Shown here: piece after piece, positions 9,555 to 21,504 of the stretch
Numbering within the stretch: position 1 is the stretch's first letter
How the letters are laid out: every line of letters starts with the position of its first letter
Assembly (NCBI GenBank): GCA_018435055.1
Contig: JAHDOA010000018.1
Location: 248,001-312,000 of the forward strand
Source of the DNA: Pelotomaculum sp.
GTDB lineage: Bacteria > Bacillota > Desulfotomaculia > Desulfotomaculales > Pelotomaculaceae
Length of the DNA: 64,000 bases
Reading direction: 5' to 3'
Notes under the pieces: generated by a model
What the model saw: only the letters and a program-made list of their open reading frames with translations
Databases searched by the model: none
Told to the model about the DNA's origin: nothing
Translations under genes and position numbers: made by a program

Positions 9555-9764
9555 TCATCCACCTCCTCTCCTTCTATCTTCAAACACGACAATTACCACC
9601 CCTCTATTTTTCGAGACCTTGTTAAAGCAAACAGCCCGGGGGTTACCTTCAGGTATTGCTTTAACAGGCCGGGCGACCATTATTTCAGCTTCGTATCCTG
9701 ACGCCTGGCATATAAGCAAGGCTGCGTCCAATGGATATCCTATAATATCGGGTACCTGGTCCAT
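9555..9764 (-). CDS. small conserved-looking protein, PASTA-like
   Basis: A 69-residue ORF between frr and ferredoxin on the same strand. It begins [25 protein letters not shown], which resembles the VPD-x-x-G-x-x-x-x-x-A-x-x-x-L opening of a single PASTA repeat. A beta-rich tail and a basic, glycine-rich end follow. It starts 2 bases after the frr stop and its TGA overlaps the ferredoxin ribosome site. No signal peptide or membrane segment is visible. The PASTA resemblance is weak and the function unknown. Confidence 0.6.
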   Translation of the reverse strand: MDQVPDIIGYPLDAALLICQASGYEAEIMVARPVKAIPEGNPRAVCFNKVSKNRGVVIVVFEDRRRGGG

Positions 9765-9766
9765 TA

Positions 9767-11078
<1,312 letters not shown>

Positions 11079-11112
11079 CTACAACCTATTCAAAACTCCT
11101 TTTGGGAAATTT

Positions 11113-11772
11113 TTATTTACAGACATTTTGGGTCATTGCCTCGACCTCAGCTGCCAGATCCGTCTGTTTCTTATCAATACCCTCGCCCAATTCATACCTG
11201 ACGAAACGCCTGACGCTGATGTTTTCTCCGATTTTAGCTATCTTTTCTGTCAATAGCTGCTGCACAGTCAAATTTGTGTCTTTAATAAATGGCTGTTCCA
11301 GTAAACATACTTCTTTATAATATTTCTCAATGCGGCCGGTAACCATTTTATCTACTATTTTCTCCGGTTTTCCCTCATTGAGCGCCTGGGCGCGCAGGAT
11401 CTCTCTTTCTTTATTCAGCGCTTCCGCAGGTACTTCTTCCCTTCGCACAAACTCCGGTTTGGCGGCTGCAATTTGCATGGCTATATCTCTGGCCAGGCTC
11501 TTGAATTCATCAGTTTTTGCCACAAAGTCAGTTTCGCAGTTAACTTCGACGAGAACACCTATTTTTCCTACACCGTGTATGTAAGATTCTATCAAGCCTT
11601 CGGCTGCTATCCTGCCGGCTTTTTTGGCAGCGGCAGCCAGCCCTTTCTCCCGCAGGTAGGTCACTGCTTTTTCCAGGTCTCCACCCGTTTCGGCAAGTGC
11701 TTTTTTACAGTCCATCATGCCGGCCCCGGTACGGCCGCGGAGTTCTTTTACCATACTTGCTGATATTGACAT
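11113..11772 (-). CDS. tsf: translation elongation factor Ts, short form
   Basis: EF-Ts is the nucleotide-exchange factor for EF-Tu. The N-terminal UBA-like part [19 protein letters not shown] and the core [20 protein letters not shown] are present. At 219 residues it is the shorter type that lacks part of the second core subdomain of the ~290-residue Bacillus protein. GGAGG stands 10 bases before the ATG. Confidence 0.96.
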   Translation of the reverse strand: MSISASMVKELRGRTGAGMMDCKKALAETGGDLEKAVTYLREKGLAAAAKKAGRIAAEGLIESYIHGVGKIGVLVEVNCETDFVAKTDEFKSLARDIAMQIAAAKPEFVRREEVPAEALNKEREILRAQALNEGKPEKIVDKMVTGRIEKYYKEVCLLEQPFIKDTNLTVQQLLTEKIAKIGENISVRRFVRYELGEGIDKKQTDLAAEVEAMTQNVCK

Positions 11773-11894
11773 TTATTATTATCCTCCTTATGACAAATTA
11801 AACCTATATATGATATTATAACCATATTTATTAAAGAGATGTCCATACCCCATTTCAAATAAAAAATATTTATTACTAAAACACCAGCAGGCAG

Positions 11895-11934
11895 AAAAAA
11901 GGCAGGGGTTGCTTCGTTTGAATATCCCCCGCCG
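11895..11934 (-). terminator. hairpin with T-run between rpsB and tsf
   Basis: On the minus strand GGCGGGG ... CCCCTGCC is followed by TTTTTTC. It starts just after the rpsB stop and probably attenuates read-through into tsf. Confidence 0.65.
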
Positions 11935-11945
11935 TTATTTTATGA

Positions 11946-12644
11946 TTATTCGTCAATTTGTTCACCTTGTTTTCCTTCAAGGACAGCCTCAGCCATCTTG
12001 CTGGTCAACAAGCGAACAGCTCTTATAGCGTCATCATTTCCTGGTATAACATAGTCTATTTCGTCGGGGTCACAATTTGTATCAACGATGGCCACGATGG
12101 GAATGCCAAGTTTTCTTGCCTCGGCCACCGCGATGCGCTCTTTCCGGGGGTCTATAACAAACAGCGCTCCCGGCAGGCGCCTCATTTCTTTTATGCCGCC
12201 CAGAAATTTCTGCAGTTTTTCCTTTTCATGCATTAATTCCGCTACTTCCTTTTTGGGCAGGACCTCCATGGCGCCGTTAGTTTCCATCTTCTCCAATTCC
12301 TGCAGACGGTCAATCCTGCGCCTGATCGTCTGGAAGTTTGTCAGCATACCCCCCAGCCAGCGCTGGTTGACAAAAAACATGCTGCAACGTTCAGCCTCTT
12401 CTCTAACCGCTTCCTGGGCCTGTTTTTTGGTGCCCACAAAAAGAATGGTATCCCCGTCAAGAGAAAGCTGTTTGACAAAATTATACGCTTCCTCAACCTT
12501 TTTTACTGTCTTCTGCAAATCGATAATATAGATGCCGTTGCGATCGGTAAAAATATAGGGGGCCATTTTGGGATTCCAGCGGCGGGTTTGGTGTCCAAAA
12601 TGCACTCCTGCTTCCAGGAGCTGTTTCATAGATATTACAGCCAC
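11946..12644 (-). CDS. rpsB: 30S ribosomal protein S2
   Basis: S2 binds the head-body junction of the small ribosomal subunit. [26 protein letters not shown] and the [35 protein letters not shown] region are diagnostic. Start is GTG at 12644 with GGAGG 8 bases upstream. It has 232 residues, normal for Firmicutes. Confidence 0.98.
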   Translation of the reverse strand: MAVISMKQLLEAGVHFGHQTRRWNPKMAPYIFTDRNGIYIIDLQKTVKKVEEAYNFVKQLSLDGDTILFVGTKKQAQEAVREEAERCSMFFVNQRWLGGMLTNFQTIRRRIDRLQELEKMETNGAMEVLPKKEVAELMHEKEKLQKFLGGIKEMRRLPGALFVIDPRKERIAVAEARKLGIPIVAIVDTNCDPDEIDYVIPGNDDAIRAVRLLTSKMAEAVLEGKQGEQIDE

Positions 12645-12777
12645 TTACTACACCTCCTTCCCCCTGCGGTTTTTATCCTCCGTTCCCTTCATCTTCTGCA
12701 AGGCCCCGGCGGGGCACCCTCGCACAAATCCGGCAACGTGTGTATTTCACACCATTTGGTATTTTACCACATAGAAA
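12645..12777 (-). promoter_or_regulatory. rpsB 5' leader with possible promoter
   Basis: Between the hairpin at 12774-12800 and rpsB the minus strand has a TAAAAT -10-like hexamer (around 12763-12768). A GC-rich palindrome follows (GGTGCCCCGCCGGGGCCTT), about 60-70 bases before the start codon. This could be a ribosomal-protein leader, but no named family is recognised. Confidence 0.35.
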
Positions 12778-12800
12778 ATCCCGGTGCAAGCCGGGCTTTT
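12774..12800 (-). terminator. second hairpin between codY and rpsB
   Basis: On the minus strand, a CCCGG/CCGGG stem with a 6-base loop followed by ATTTTCT. It lies about 30 bases beyond the stronger codY terminator. Confidence 0.5.
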
Positions 12801-12830
12801 TAAAATTCGCAAGCTTTAGGTAAAACCGTC

Positions 12831-12856
12831 AAAAAAGGCGGGAAGCAATCCCGCCC
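12831..12856 (-). terminator. codY terminator
   Basis: GGCGGGA/TCCCGCC stem with a 5-base loop and a TTTTTT tail on the minus strand, starting 11 bases after the codY stop. Confidence 0.85.
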
Positions 12857-12866
12857 GTGTTAAATG

Positions 12867-13652
12867 CTAATGTTGTTTAAGTTTGTCCAGTTCCTCGATC
12901 AACCGGTCATTTAGCACGCGTATATATGTGCCTTTCATACCGAGGGACTTGGACTCGATTACCCCCGCGCTTTCAAATTTACGCAGGGCGTTTACGATAA
13001 CCGAACGGGTGATGCCGACGCGGTCCGCAATTTTGCTGGCCACCAAAAGCCCTTCTTCGCCTTCCAGCTGCTCAAAGATATGCTGCACAGCATCTAACTC
13101 AGAATATGACAGGGTGCCCAGGGCAACCTGCACAGCCGCCAGCTTGCGGGCGTCTTCCTCAATTTTTTCAGCCCTGGCCCGGAGGATTTCCATACCGACC
13201 ACAGTAGCGCCGTATTCCGCAAGGATAAGGTCCTCATCAGTGAAATAATTTTCAAACCTTCCTAAAATCAGGGTCCCAAGCCTGGCCCCGGCCCCGACTA
13301 TCGGAATAATGGTGGTTACCTTATTATTGTAGCGGCAGGTATCTTCCACAAAAAGGCAGGCGTTTTTGGTCTGGCAGAAGTTCGCCCGGGTCTGCACTAC
13401 CCGCATCAGGTTTTCGTTATAGTCTTCAGGAAAACCACCACGGCCTTCAACAATATTTCTCATAATATCGCAGTTCCAACCTGTGAGATACGAATACCCT
13501 AGAACTTTTCCGTCCCGTTCGAGGATATAGATACTGGCGCCAATGTTTTCGCTTAAAACAACGGCTACCTCATTAAAGTCCACAGAGGTATTTCCCGCTG
13601 ATTTCTGCAGTATCTTATTAATATCCCTGGTTTTTTCCAGTAGTACTCTCAT
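12867..13652 (-). CDS. codY: GTP- and branched-chain-amino-acid-sensing global repressor CodY
   Basis: CodY represses nutrient-scavenging and biosynthesis genes when GTP and Ile/Val are plentiful. The N-terminal GAF domain covers about 1-155 and the C-terminal winged helix ([31 protein letters not shown]) carries the highly conserved CodY recognition helix. At 261 residues it is standard. It sits in the textbook xerC(codV)-hslV-hslU-codY array, 17 bases after hslU. It may regulate amino-acid genes here, including the T-box controlled por operon (inference). Confidence 0.97.
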   Translation of the reverse strand: MRVLLEKTRDINKILQKSAGNTSVDFNEVAVVLSENIGASIYILERDGKVLGYSYLTGWNCDIMRNIVEGRGGFPEDYNENLMRVVQTRANFCQTKNACLFVEDTCRYNNKVTTIIPIVGAGARLGTLILGRFENYFTDEDLILAEYGATVVGMEILRARAEKIEEDARKLAAVQVALGTLSYSELDAVQHIFEQLEGEEGLLVASKIADRVGITRSVIVNALRKFESAGVIESKSLGMKGTYIRVLNDRLIEELDKLKQH

Positions 13653-13669
13653 CCTGCCCCGCCTTTCCC

Positions 13670-15067
13670 CTACAAAATATATCGGCTTAAATCTTCATTC
13701 TTCACCAGTTCACCTAATTTTTCGACAACATAATTTTTATCTATCCCGATCTCTTTTACTGTAAGTTCCGGCGCTTCAAAGGATATATCCTCTAAAAGTT
13801 TTTCAAGTATAGTGTGCAATCTACGGGCGCCAATGTTCTCTGTTTGTTCATTAACAGTATAAGCGATTTCAGCAATTTCCACAAGTGAATTTTGCGAAAA
13901 TTTAACCTGCACGCCTTCTGCGGCAAGCAATTCGGTGTACTGCTTAACTATTGCGTTTCGCGGTTCTGTCAAAATCTGTTGAAAATTCTCCCGGGTAAGA
14001 CTTTCCAGTTCGACCCGGATCGGGAAGCGCCCCTGCAGCTCGGGTATAAGGTCGGAAGGTTTTGCCGTATGAAAAGCGCCTGCGGCTATAAACAGCATGT
14101 GGTCAGTCTTAACCGGACCGTACTTGGTCATTACAGTGGACCCTTCAACAATGGGGAGAATATCGCGCTGCACACCGCCCCTGGACACATCCGGTCCATA
14201 ACCTTCACGCCCGGCAATTTTGTCAATTTCATCAAGAAATATAATCCCGTCTTCTTCAGCCCGCTTAACCGCCGCGGTGGTTACTTCGTCCATGTCAATA
14301 AGCTTTTGCGCTTCCTGCTGGATTAATATTTTACGGCCTTCCTGTACGGAAACCTTGCGCTTGCGTTTTTTCTTGGGCAGAAAACCGCCCAGCATATCCT
14401 GAATATTGACGCCCATTTCCTCCATGCCGGAGCCGGTAAACACTTCCAACATTGGGGGTTTAGTATCCTCCACCTCTATTTCTATAAGTTCGTTTTCCAG
14501 CTCGCCCCGCGCTAATTTTTCTGTCAGTATATCCCGTTCAAATTCAACCCTTTTTAACCGCTGGTCCTGGTGGTTCTTATCAACCTGCTCCGCTGGTTTA
14601 CTGGACCCGAAAAGCATTTCCAACGGGTTGCGGGCAGGGGTCTCCTGCACCGGGTAAGGGGCCAGTAGTTCCACAATTTTTTCATTGGCCAGTCTCTCAG
14701 CCCTATCCTGCACCGTGTCCAGTTTTTCCTGTTTGACCATGCGAATCGCCGTTTCAACCAGGTCCCTGACCATGCTCTCCACATCCCTGCCCACGTAACC
14801 CACTTCAGTAAATTTTGTCGCCTCCACTTTAATGAACGGCGCTTTGACCAGCCTGGCCAGGCGGCGGGCTATCTCCGTTTTGCCCACCCCGGTGGGTCCG
14901 ATCATCAGTATGTTTTTGGGTATGACCTCGTCCCTGAAATCATCCGGCAGCAGCTTGCGCCGGTAGCGGTTGCGCAGGGCTACCGCTACCGCCTTCTTCG
15001 CCTGGCGCTGGCCTACAATGTATTTATCCAGTTCCTCTACTATCCGGCGCGGTGTTAATTCCTTCAA
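13670..15067 (-). CDS. hslU: HslU (ClpY) ATPase subunit of the HslUV protease
   Basis: HslU is a AAA+ unfoldase that feeds HslV. Walker [15 protein letters not shown] lies near 55-68, Walker [11 protein letters not shown] near 275, and the pore motif GYVG at 91-94. The 465-residue length is normal, and the C-terminal tail ([12 protein letters not shown]) is the HslV-activating type. It begins 16 bases after the hslV stop. Confidence 0.97.
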   Translation of the reverse strand: MKELTPRRIVEELDKYIVGQRQAKKAVAVALRNRYRRKLLPDDFRDEVIPKNILMIGPTGVGKTEIARRLARLVKAPFIKVEATKFTEVGYVGRDVESMVRDLVETAIRMVKQEKLDTVQDRAERLANEKIVELLAPYPVQETPARNPLEMLFGSSKPAEQVDKNHQDQRLKRVEFERDILTEKLARGELENELIEIEVEDTKPPMLEVFTGSGMEEMGVNIQDMLGGFLPKKKRKRKVSVQEGRKILIQQEAQKLIDMDEVTTAAVKRAEEDGIIFLDEIDKIAGREGYGPDVSRGGVQRDILPIVEGSTVMTKYGPVKTDHMLFIAAGAFHTAKPSDLIPELQGRFPIRVELESLTRENFQQILTEPRNAIVKQYTELLAAEGVQVKFSQNSLVEIAEIAYTVNEQTENIGARRLHTILEKLLEDISFEAPELTVKEIGIDKNYVVEKLGELVKNEDLSRYIL

Positions 15068-15083
15068 TTGCTATTCCCCCATA

Positions 15084-15614
15084 TTATAATTCTTCTACTA
15101 TTATATTTTCATTGGTATAAATACATATGTCGGCGGCAACAAAAAGGGCCTCACGCGCAATGTCGCCCGCCCCCAGGGAAGTATGCTTGACCAGCGCCCG
15201 GGCGGCGGCCAGTGCATACGGACCGCCTGATCCGATGGCTGCTACCCCGTCGTCCGGCTCTATCACCTCGCCGCCGCCGGATATGATCAGGAGGTCGTCC
15301 TGATTGGCCACGATTAAAAGAGCTTCCAGCCTCCTCAACACCCGGTCCGTCCGCCAGTCTTTGGCCAGCTCAACCGCCGCCCGCTGCAGGTTGCCGTGGA
15401 ATTCCTCCAGTTTGCCCTCAAATTTTTCAAATAGAGTAAACGCGTCCGCAACTGAGCCGGCAAAACCCGCCACCACCTTATCCTTATAGAGGCGCCTGAT
15501 TTTCCTGGCCCCCTTTTTTATGACAGTATTCTGGGCAAAGGTCACCTGCCCGTCGCCCGCGAGAGCAACCCTGCCGTCTCTTTTGACTGCGACTATGGTA
15601 GTAGCCTGAAACAT
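15084..15614 (-). CDS. hslV: HslV (ClpQ) peptidase subunit
   Basis: A proteasome-like N-terminal nucleophile hydrolase forming double hexamers. The sequence starts [14 protein letters not shown]. The mature nucleophile is the Thr of TTIVAV, unlike the serine used by Bacillus Clp[16 protein letters not shown] and the [14 protein letters not shown] stretch fit the family, and 176 residues is usual. Confidence 0.97.
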   Translation of the reverse strand: MFQATTIVAVKRDGRVALAGDGQVTFAQNTVIKKGARKIRRLYKDKVVAGFAGSVADAFTLFEKFEGKLEEFHGNLQRAAVELAKDWRTDRVLRRLEALLIVANQDDLLIISGGGEVIEPDDGVAAIGSGGPYALAAARALVKHTSLGAGDIAREALFVAADICIYTNENIIVEEL

Positions 15615-15684
15615 ATTATTCTCCCTTCAAAAATCATAATATTCCGTTCCGGGCGCCCGTCCGCCGGACAACCCGAAATATGAT

Positions 15685-15711
15685 GAGACAAAAAGGACGT
15701 CTGTCTGTCCC
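15685..15711. repeat. degenerate GAGACAA-type palindrome
   Basis: GAGACAAAAAGGACGTCTGTCTGTCC, in the gap between hslV and xerC, resembles the elements at 22460 and 45031 but has a mismatched stem and a changed centre. Confidence 0.4.
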
Positions 15712-15715
15712 GCCA

Positions 15716-16648
15716 TTAAGTGTCCTCCTTTTCCTCAGCCCTCGGGTGGGCCTTACGGTAAACCTGTCTGAGTCTTTCACTGGTTACATGGGTGTAGATC
15801 TGCGTGCTTGAGAGGCGGGTATGTCCCAGCAGTTCCTGTACTGAGCGGAGATCGGCCCCCGCGTTTAAAAGGTGTGTGGCAAAAGTATGGCGCATGGTAT
15901 GCGGGCTGATCCCTTTCTCAAGATTTATTTCTTTAGCGTATTTATTTAGTATTTTGCGGATTCCTCGTGCGGAAAGCCGGGCGCCCCGGTGGTTGAGAAA
16001 AACCGCGTTGTTTATTTTTTTTTCTGGCGCGTTGGCCAGGAGTCCGAGCCGCGCGCCAGCCAGGTAATGCCGCAACGCTTTAATGGCCTGCGAACCCAGC
16101 GGAACTAGCCTTTCCTTGGTTCTTTTGCCTATAACCCGCACGTACCCGGCACTCAAGTCCAGGTCCCACAGGTCAAGCTGCACCAGCTCGCTAATCCTCA
16201 GCCCGCCCGCGTACAGCATCTCTAAAAGAGCCCGGTCGCGAACGCCAAGCGGGTGTTCCAGGTCCGGCGCCTCCACCAGTATTGCCGCTTCCCTCTCATA
16301 TAAGAAGCGCGGCAGGCGCTTTTCCAGCTTGGGACTGAGGACTCTGGACAAATTATTTTCCTCAATTACTTTTTCTCTTAACAAATATTTGTAAAATGAT
16401 CGCCAGGCCGCCAGCCTCCTGGCCACAGTAGTACGGGCAAGCCCCTTGCTGCGCTGGTGGGCCAGATAGTGACGAAATATTCGATGATCAATTTCCTGCG
16501 GCATGACATCATTATCTTCTTTTCCCAGGTGTAAAGAAAAAAAGTCCAGCCCATCGAAAAGGTCCTTCTGGTAACTTTCTATTGTCCTTGGGGATGCGTT
16601 TCTTTCCACCTTGAGATAAATTAAAAAATTATCAATATGGCTGTACAA
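15716..16648 (-). CDS. xerC: tyrosine recombinase XerC
   Basis: Site-specific recombinase that resolves chromosome dimers at dif. The N-terminal SAM-like core-binding domain covers about 1-95. The catalytic residues are visible: Arg in GLRISELVQLD, HTMRH box, and the Tyr nucleophile in SSTQIYTHV. The gene occupies the codV position next to hslV, which supports XerC rather than XerD; the partner xerD is at 53183. Confidence 0.93.
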   Translation of the reverse strand: MYSHIDNFLIYLKVERNASPRTIESYQKDLFDGLDFFSLHLGKEDNDVMPQEIDHRIFRHYLAHQRSKGLARTTVARRLAAWRSFYKYLLREKVIEENNLSRVLSPKLEKRLPRFLYEREAAILVEAPDLEHPLGVRDRALLEMLYAGGLRISELVQLDLWDLDLSAGYVRVIGKRTKERLVPLGSQAIKALRHYLAGARLGLLANAPEKKINNAVFLNHRGARLSARGIRKILNKYAKEINLEKGISPHTMRHTFATHLLNAGADLRSVQELLGHTRLSSTQIYTHVTSERLRQVYRKAHPRAEEKEDT

Positions 16649-16677
16649 TTTATATCACCATCTTTAATGGGCGCCTT

Positions 16678-18051
16678 TTATAAATCCGCAATACTGTCAA
16701 TTAATTTCAGAGCGCTATCGGATATTATCCGGCAGCGTTCCATCCTGTCCCGGAATTTTACGCCGGGAGGCGGGAAAAGTCCGAAATTAATATTCATTGG
16801 CTGAAAATGCGCGGGGTCCGCCGTTGTAATGTAATGCACGAGGGCGCCGTGAGCAGTACCCGCAGGAAATATAACAGGTTCCTTTCCTTGTACGGCCCGG
16901 GCGGCGTTAATACCTGCCACCAGACCGGACGACGCCGACTCGACATAGCCCTCCACCCCGGTAATCTGGCCGGCAAAAAAAAGGTTGGGCCGGCTCTTGC
17001 TCTGGTAAGTAGGCTGCAGCAATACCGGTGAATTTATGTAGGTATTCCTGTGCATGACCCCGTAACGCACAAACTCCGCGTTCTCCAGGCCGGGGATGAG
17101 GCGGAACACTCTTTGCTGCTCGCTCCATCTTAAACTGGTCTGAAAACCCACCAGATTAAACAGCGAACCCTCGTTGTTTTCCTGTCTCAACTGCACTATA
17201 GCGTAGGAACCCTTGCCCGTGCGGGGATTGGTCAGCCCCACCGGTTTCAGGGGGCCATAGCGGAGCGTGTCCCGGCCCCGGGCAGCAAGGGTCTCCACCG
17301 GCATGCACCCCTCAAAATGCATTTCCCGCTCGAATTCCTTTTTGGGCGCCTTGTCAGCCTTAACCAGAGCTTCCCAGAAGAGATCATATTCATCCCTGGT
17401 AAACGGACAGTTCAGGTAGGCGCCGTTACCCTTCCCATAGCGGGAATAGCGGAAAACCCGCTCCATATTAATTGATTCTGCTGTGACAATGGGCGCTACG
17501 GCATCATAAAAATAAAGGTATTCATTTCCGGTAAAGCGGCGCACAGCTTCAAGCATGGCGTCCGCAGTCAGCGGTCCGGTAGCCAGTATTACCATGTCAT
17601 CATCAGGTATATCGTTAACCTCGCGCCGGACAATCTCCACCAGTGGGTGGCCCGCAAGTTTTTCGGTCACACTCCTGGCAAAGAGGGTTCGATCAACAGC
17701 CAGGGCGCCGCCTGCCGGCACCTTTGTCTCATCAGCGCAGCTAATGATCAGTGAGCCTAAACGTCTCATTTCTTCTTTGAGCAAGCCTACCGCATTTTCT
17801 AAGGCGGTTGACCGGAAAGAATTACTGCAGACCAATTCGGCAAAGTCCCCGCTCCGGTGCGCGGGGGTAGGTTTTTTAGGGCGCATCTCAAATAGCCTGA
17901 CTTTAACACCCCTTTTTACAGCCTGCCAGGCCGCTTCCGATCCGGCCAGGCCGGCCCCGACAATGGTGATCGCCGGTGGTTGCTTGCTGCCGAAAAGGCT
18001 GTTTGCCGGTTTTTCAATCGAGCATTTGATCCTGTCAGGTCCTTTTTTCAT
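16678..18051 (-). CDS. trmFO: methylenetetrahydrofolate-tRNA-(uracil-5-)-methyltransferase TrmFO
   Basis: A flavoprotein that makes m5U54 in tRNA using methylene-THF and FADH2. The N-terminal Rossmann motif is [32 protein letters not shown] and the C-terminal [20 protein letters not shown] segments are family hallmarks. I use ATG 18051, which begins just after the topA stop codon and has AAGGA 6 bases upstream (457 residues). The longer GTG at 18069 lacks a clear site. About 25 residues precede the core domain, slightly more than usual. Confidence 0.95.
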   Translation of the reverse strand: MKKGPDRIKCSIEKPANSLFGSKQPPAITIVGAGLAGSEAAWQAVKRGVKVRLFEMRPKKPTPAHRSGDFAELVCSNSFRSTALENAVGLLKEEMRRLGSLIISCADETKVPAGGALAVDRTLFARSVTEKLAGHPLVEIVRREVNDIPDDDMVILATGPLTADAMLEAVRRFTGNEYLYFYDAVAPIVTAESINMERVFRYSRYGKGNGAYLNCPFTRDEYDLFWEALVKADKAPKKEFEREMHFEGCMPVETLAARGRDTLRYGPLKPVGLTNPRTGKGSYAIVQLRQENNEGSLFNLVGFQTSLRWSEQQRVFRLIPGLENAEFVRYGVMHRNTYINSPVLLQPTYQSKSRPNLFFAGQITGVEGYVESASSGLVAGINAARAVQGKEPVIFPAGTAHGALVHYITTADPAHFQPMNINFGLFPPPGVKFRDRMERCRIISDSALKLIDSIADL

Positions 18052-18052
18052 C

Positions 18053-20212
18053 CTATGTCCTTGTTTCACCTACCAGGTGCAAATTCACATCTGCTTTTGC
18101 CTGTTTCGCTGATCTCCTGCGGGCTGTCTTATTCTCGGGCTCTACCTTGCAGCCGCATTCCTTGTTTACACAGAGCAGGTAGCCGCCTTTCCCGCTTCTC
18201 TTTTTTTCCACCATCAAATCGCCGCATTTGGGACATTTGACCTTTGCGGGCTGATCCCAGGTAACAAAATCACATTCCGGGAAGCGGCTGCAACCAAAAA
18301 ACTTCCTGCCTTTTTTGCTGCGGCGCGCCACCAATTCACCCGCACAGCGTGGGCAATTTACCCCCACCGGCTCTAAAAGCGGCTTGGTGTTGCGGCATTC
18401 GGGAAAACCCGGGCAGGCCAAAAATTTGCCATAACGGCCTATCTTTATTACCAGGTTACGGCCGCACTGCTCACAGACCTCTTCGGTCACTTCGTCAGGA
18501 ACCTTGACGTGGCCGATTTCCTCCTCGGCCTTTTCCAGGGTGCGGCTGAAGGGCTGATAAAAGTTATCCAGGACCTCGACCCAATCCTGTTCTCCATCTT
18601 CGATTTTGTCCAGTTTTTCTTCCAGCCCGGCGGTAAATTGGACATCGATAATATCATGGAAATGTTTTTTCAGCATAGCTACGACGATATCGCCGAGCTC
18701 TGTAGGATAGAACTGTTTCTTCTCCCTGACCACGTAAGCCCTCTTGATAATCGTCTCGATAATCGGAGCGTATGTACTCGGCCTGCCTATGCCCTTTTCT
18801 TCCAGCATTTTAACCAGCGTCGCCTCTGTATAACGGGGCGGCGGCTGCGTGAAATTCTGTTTCGGGGTAAGCGAGCGTGCTTCGATTTCCTCGCCTTCCT
18901 TTAACTCCGGCAGCAACCCTTCTTCTTCTTTATCTCCATTGTCCCGGCTTTCTGTGTAAACTTTAATGAATCCGGGGAAAACAATGACTGAGCCGGCAGC
19001 ACGAAAAATATACATACCGGCGCTAATATCCACACTGGTTGTGTCATATACCGCCTGGCTCATCTGGCTGGCCAGGAAGCGGGACCAAATTAACTTATAA
19101 AGCTTATACTGGTCATTGGTCAGGCGCCCTTTAATTTGCTCCGGCTCCCTTTGAATTGCAGTCGGGCGGATTGCTTCATGCGCGTCCTGGATTTTACCCT
19201 TACCTTTGGTAGCAGCGGTTATCCTGCCGACGTACTGGTCGCCGAAGCGCTCTGTGATGTATTTTTGCGCCTCTTCCCTGGCAGAGGATGATACCCGTGT
19301 TGAATCTGTCCGGATATATGTTACCAGGCCGGAGGTCCCCTCCTTGCCCAGATCAAGACCCTCGTACAGCTGCTGCGCCACCATCATCGTTTTTCTGGCG
19401 GTAAAATTCAGCTTGCGGTACGCCTCCTGCTGGAGAGTGCTGGTTGTAAAAGGCGGGGCAGGCTTGCGGGTCTTTTCTTTGCGCACAATCTTGGAAACCA
19501 CATAATGAGCGCCCTTGAGTTCATCCAGTACTTCCTGCATTTTATTTTCATTCGTTATTTCAATGTTTTTATTCTTGTATTTTAGAAGCCTGCCTTCAAA
19601 AGGCGCCCACCCGGTCTTAACAAATAACCCGCTCAAGATCCAGTATTCTTCCGGTTCAAAAGCCTGGATTTCGGCCTCCCGGTCACAAATAAGGCGCATG
19701 GCTACCGACTGCACCCGGCCGGCGCTCAGTCCTTTTTTTATCTTGCGCCAGAGCAGCGGACTCAAGTTATAGCCCACCAGGCGGTCCAGGATACGACGAG
19801 CCTGCTGCGCGTTGACCCGGTTAAAGTCGATGGGCCGCGGGTTGCGCGCCGCGTTTTGAATGGCCTGTTTGGTGATCTCATTGAATTCAATACGGCAAGG
19901 TGTCTCAGCGGGGATATCCAGGATGTTCTGCAGATGCCACGCAATCGCCTCCCCCTCACGGTCGGGGTCGGATGCAATCAGCACCTGGCCGGCTTTCTTC
20001 ACCGCATTTTTCAGTTCTTTTATGATATCACCTTTGCCGCGTATGGTGATATATTTCGGGGCAAATGCTTCTTTAACATTAACCCCGAACTGGCTTTTCG
20101 GCAGGTCCCGGACGTGCCCCATGGAAGCCTTAACAATATATTTTTTTCCCAGGAATTTGCCGATCGTTTTTGCTTTGGCCGGCGATTCCACAATAACCAG
20201 TATTCTAGACAA
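18053..20212 (-). CDS. topA: DNA topoisomerase I
   Basis: A type IA topoisomerase that relaxes negative supercoils. The Toprim domain ([18 protein letters not shown]) is at the N-terminus, and the active-site Tyr is in [12 protein letters not shown] (about residue 300). Three C-terminal zinc ribbons follow (CEQCGRN...C, CPRCAGE...C, CPKCGDL...C). The 719 residues are a normal bacterial length. The stop is followed immediately by trmFO. Confidence 0.97.
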   Translation of the reverse strand: MSRILVIVESPAKAKTIGKFLGKKYIVKASMGHVRDLPKSQFGVNVKEAFAPKYITIRGKGDIIKELKNAVKKAGQVLIASDPDREGEAIAWHLQNILDIPAETPCRIEFNEITKQAIQNAARNPRPIDFNRVNAQQARRILDRLVGYNLSPLLWRKIKKGLSAGRVQSVAMRLICDREAEIQAFEPEEYWILSGLFVKTGWAPFEGRLLKYKNKNIEITNENKMQEVLDELKGAHYVVSKIVRKEKTRKPAPPFTTSTLQQEAYRKLNFTARKTMMVAQQLYEGLDLGKEGTSGLVTYIRTDSTRVSSSAREEAQKYITERFGDQYVGRITAATKGKGKIQDAHEAIRPTAIQREPEQIKGRLTNDQYKLYKLIWSRFLASQMSQAVYDTTSVDISAGMYIFRAAGSVIVFPGFIKVYTESRDNGDKEEEGLLPELKEGEEIEARSLTPKQNFTQPPPRYTEATLVKMLEEKGIGRPSTYAPIIETIIKRAYVVREKKQFYPTELGDIVVAMLKKHFHDIIDVQFTAGLEEKLDKIEDGEQDWVEVLDNFYQPFSRTLEKAEEEIGHVKVPDEVTEEVCEQCGRNLVIKIGRYGKFLACPGFPECRNTKPLLEPVGVNCPRCAGELVARRSKKGRKFFGCSRFPECDFVTWDQPAKVKCPKCGDLMVEKKRSGKGGYLLCVNKECGCKVEPENKTARRRSAKQAKADVNLHLVGETRT

Positions 20213-20296
20213 AAAAACACCTCATTTTTATTCGCCCTTCTTAAATTGCCATCTATTATTGCTATTTTTCTTAAATCTATCCATTATGAAAATATT

Positions 20297-21451
20297 TTAG
20301 AACGAGCCCCAACCTGCGCGGACGTATAATTTCCCCGGCATCTGCCTGGTCAAACCCTTTATTTCCAGGTAGGCCAGGGCCGCCAGAACTTTTTGCGGCA
20401 GAAAACCTGTCCTGTCAATCAGTTCGTCCAAAGAAACAGGCTCCAGCGACAGCAAATTGTACAGCGCCTTTTCCTCCACGCTCATTTTGACTTTCCCGCC
20501 GGCATCTTCTTCCTGGATCGGGAAGAGCCTTTCCAGTCCCATCTCATCTATAATATCGCCGGCCCCTTCGACCAGTCTGGCGCCCTGCTTGATTAGCTTG
20601 TGCGGCCCGCGACTTAAAGGGCTGACTACGTTTCCCGGTACAGCCATTACGTCACGGCCCTGTTCCAGCGCAAAGTCAGCCGTGATCAGGGCGCCGCTCT
20701 TCTCAGCAGCCTCAATTACTACCGTTCCCAAAGACAGACCGCTGATAATCCTGTTTCTAGCCGGGAAATGCCAGGGTTCTGGTGGAGTCCCCAGCGGGTA
20801 CTCGCTGATCACGGCTCCGCTATCTACAATTTTTTCCATAAGCCTTTTGTTTTCTCGCGGGTAAACCACGTCCAGGCCGCAACCCAGCACGGCGACTGTC
20901 CTGCCGCCGCCTGCCAGGGCGCCTTTATGGCCGGCTGTATCAATACCCCGGGCCATGCCGCTTACCACCGTTACACCGAGCGCCGCCAGGTCCTTAGCAA
21001 GTTTTTCAGCGACCAGAAGGCCGTAGGGTGACGGCTTGCGGGATCCTATAACTGCAACAGCCAATTTGTCCAAAGACTTTACGGATCCCTTAATAAAAAT
21101 AACCGGAGGCGGGTCGAAAATTTGCAGAAGGTTCTCCGGGTAACCGGGTTCATCATAACAGATAAATTTCATTCCGGCACACCGGAGCCTGGCAGCCTCT
21201 TTAGCGGGATCGAATTCCGCCCTGCGGCGCGCAAGGTTTTCCGGATCATTTGCGCCAATTCCAGGTACCCCGGTAAGTTCCTTAACACTGGCTTCCCAGG
21301 CTGCCCGCGGAGAACCAAAGTGTTTCAGCAAAAGCCACAGTTTCTTACCCTGCTCCGGCATCAGGCACTGCCAGCCCAGCAGGTATAATCTATCCTCCAA
21401 CAGATATTCTCCCCTCAAGTTATCTTTAATCCCATTCTTTTCGGGGCGCAA
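20297..21451 (-). CDS. dprA: DNA-processing protein DprA (Smf)
   Basis: DprA loads RecA on incoming single-stranded DNA during transformation. The Rossmann-like core is clear: AVIGSRKPSPYG, VVSGMARGIDTAGHKGAL and GSGALITADFALEQGRDVMAVPG. An N-terminal helix-hairpin-helix/SAM-like region (LTGVPGIG) and a C-terminal winged-helix-like domain complete 384 residues. Its presence upstream of topA follows the Bacillus order. Natural competence is not proved by this gene alone. Confidence 0.95.
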   Translation of the reverse strand: MRPEKNGIKDNLRGEYLLEDRLYLLGWQCLMPEQGKKLWLLLKHFGSPRAAWEASVKELTGVPGIGANDPENLARRRAEFDPAKEAARLRCAGMKFICYDEPGYPENLLQIFDPPPVIFIKGSVKSLDKLAVAVIGSRKPSPYGLLVAEKLAKDLAALGVTVVSGMARGIDTAGHKGALAGGGRTVAVLGCGLDVVYPRENKRLMEKIVDSGAVISEYPLGTPPEPWHFPARNRIISGLSLGTVVIEAAEKSGALITADFALEQGRDVMAVPGNVVSPLSRGPHKLIKQGARLVEGAGDIIDEMGLERLFPIQEEDAGGKVKMSVEEKALYNLLSLEPVSLDELIDRTGFLPQKVLAALAYLEIKGLTRQMPGKLYVRAGWGSF

Positions 21452-21504
21452 GCAAAATCTTCCTGCATACTGGCAATGTTTTCTTTTTCTGTCATGTTGT
21501 TTAA

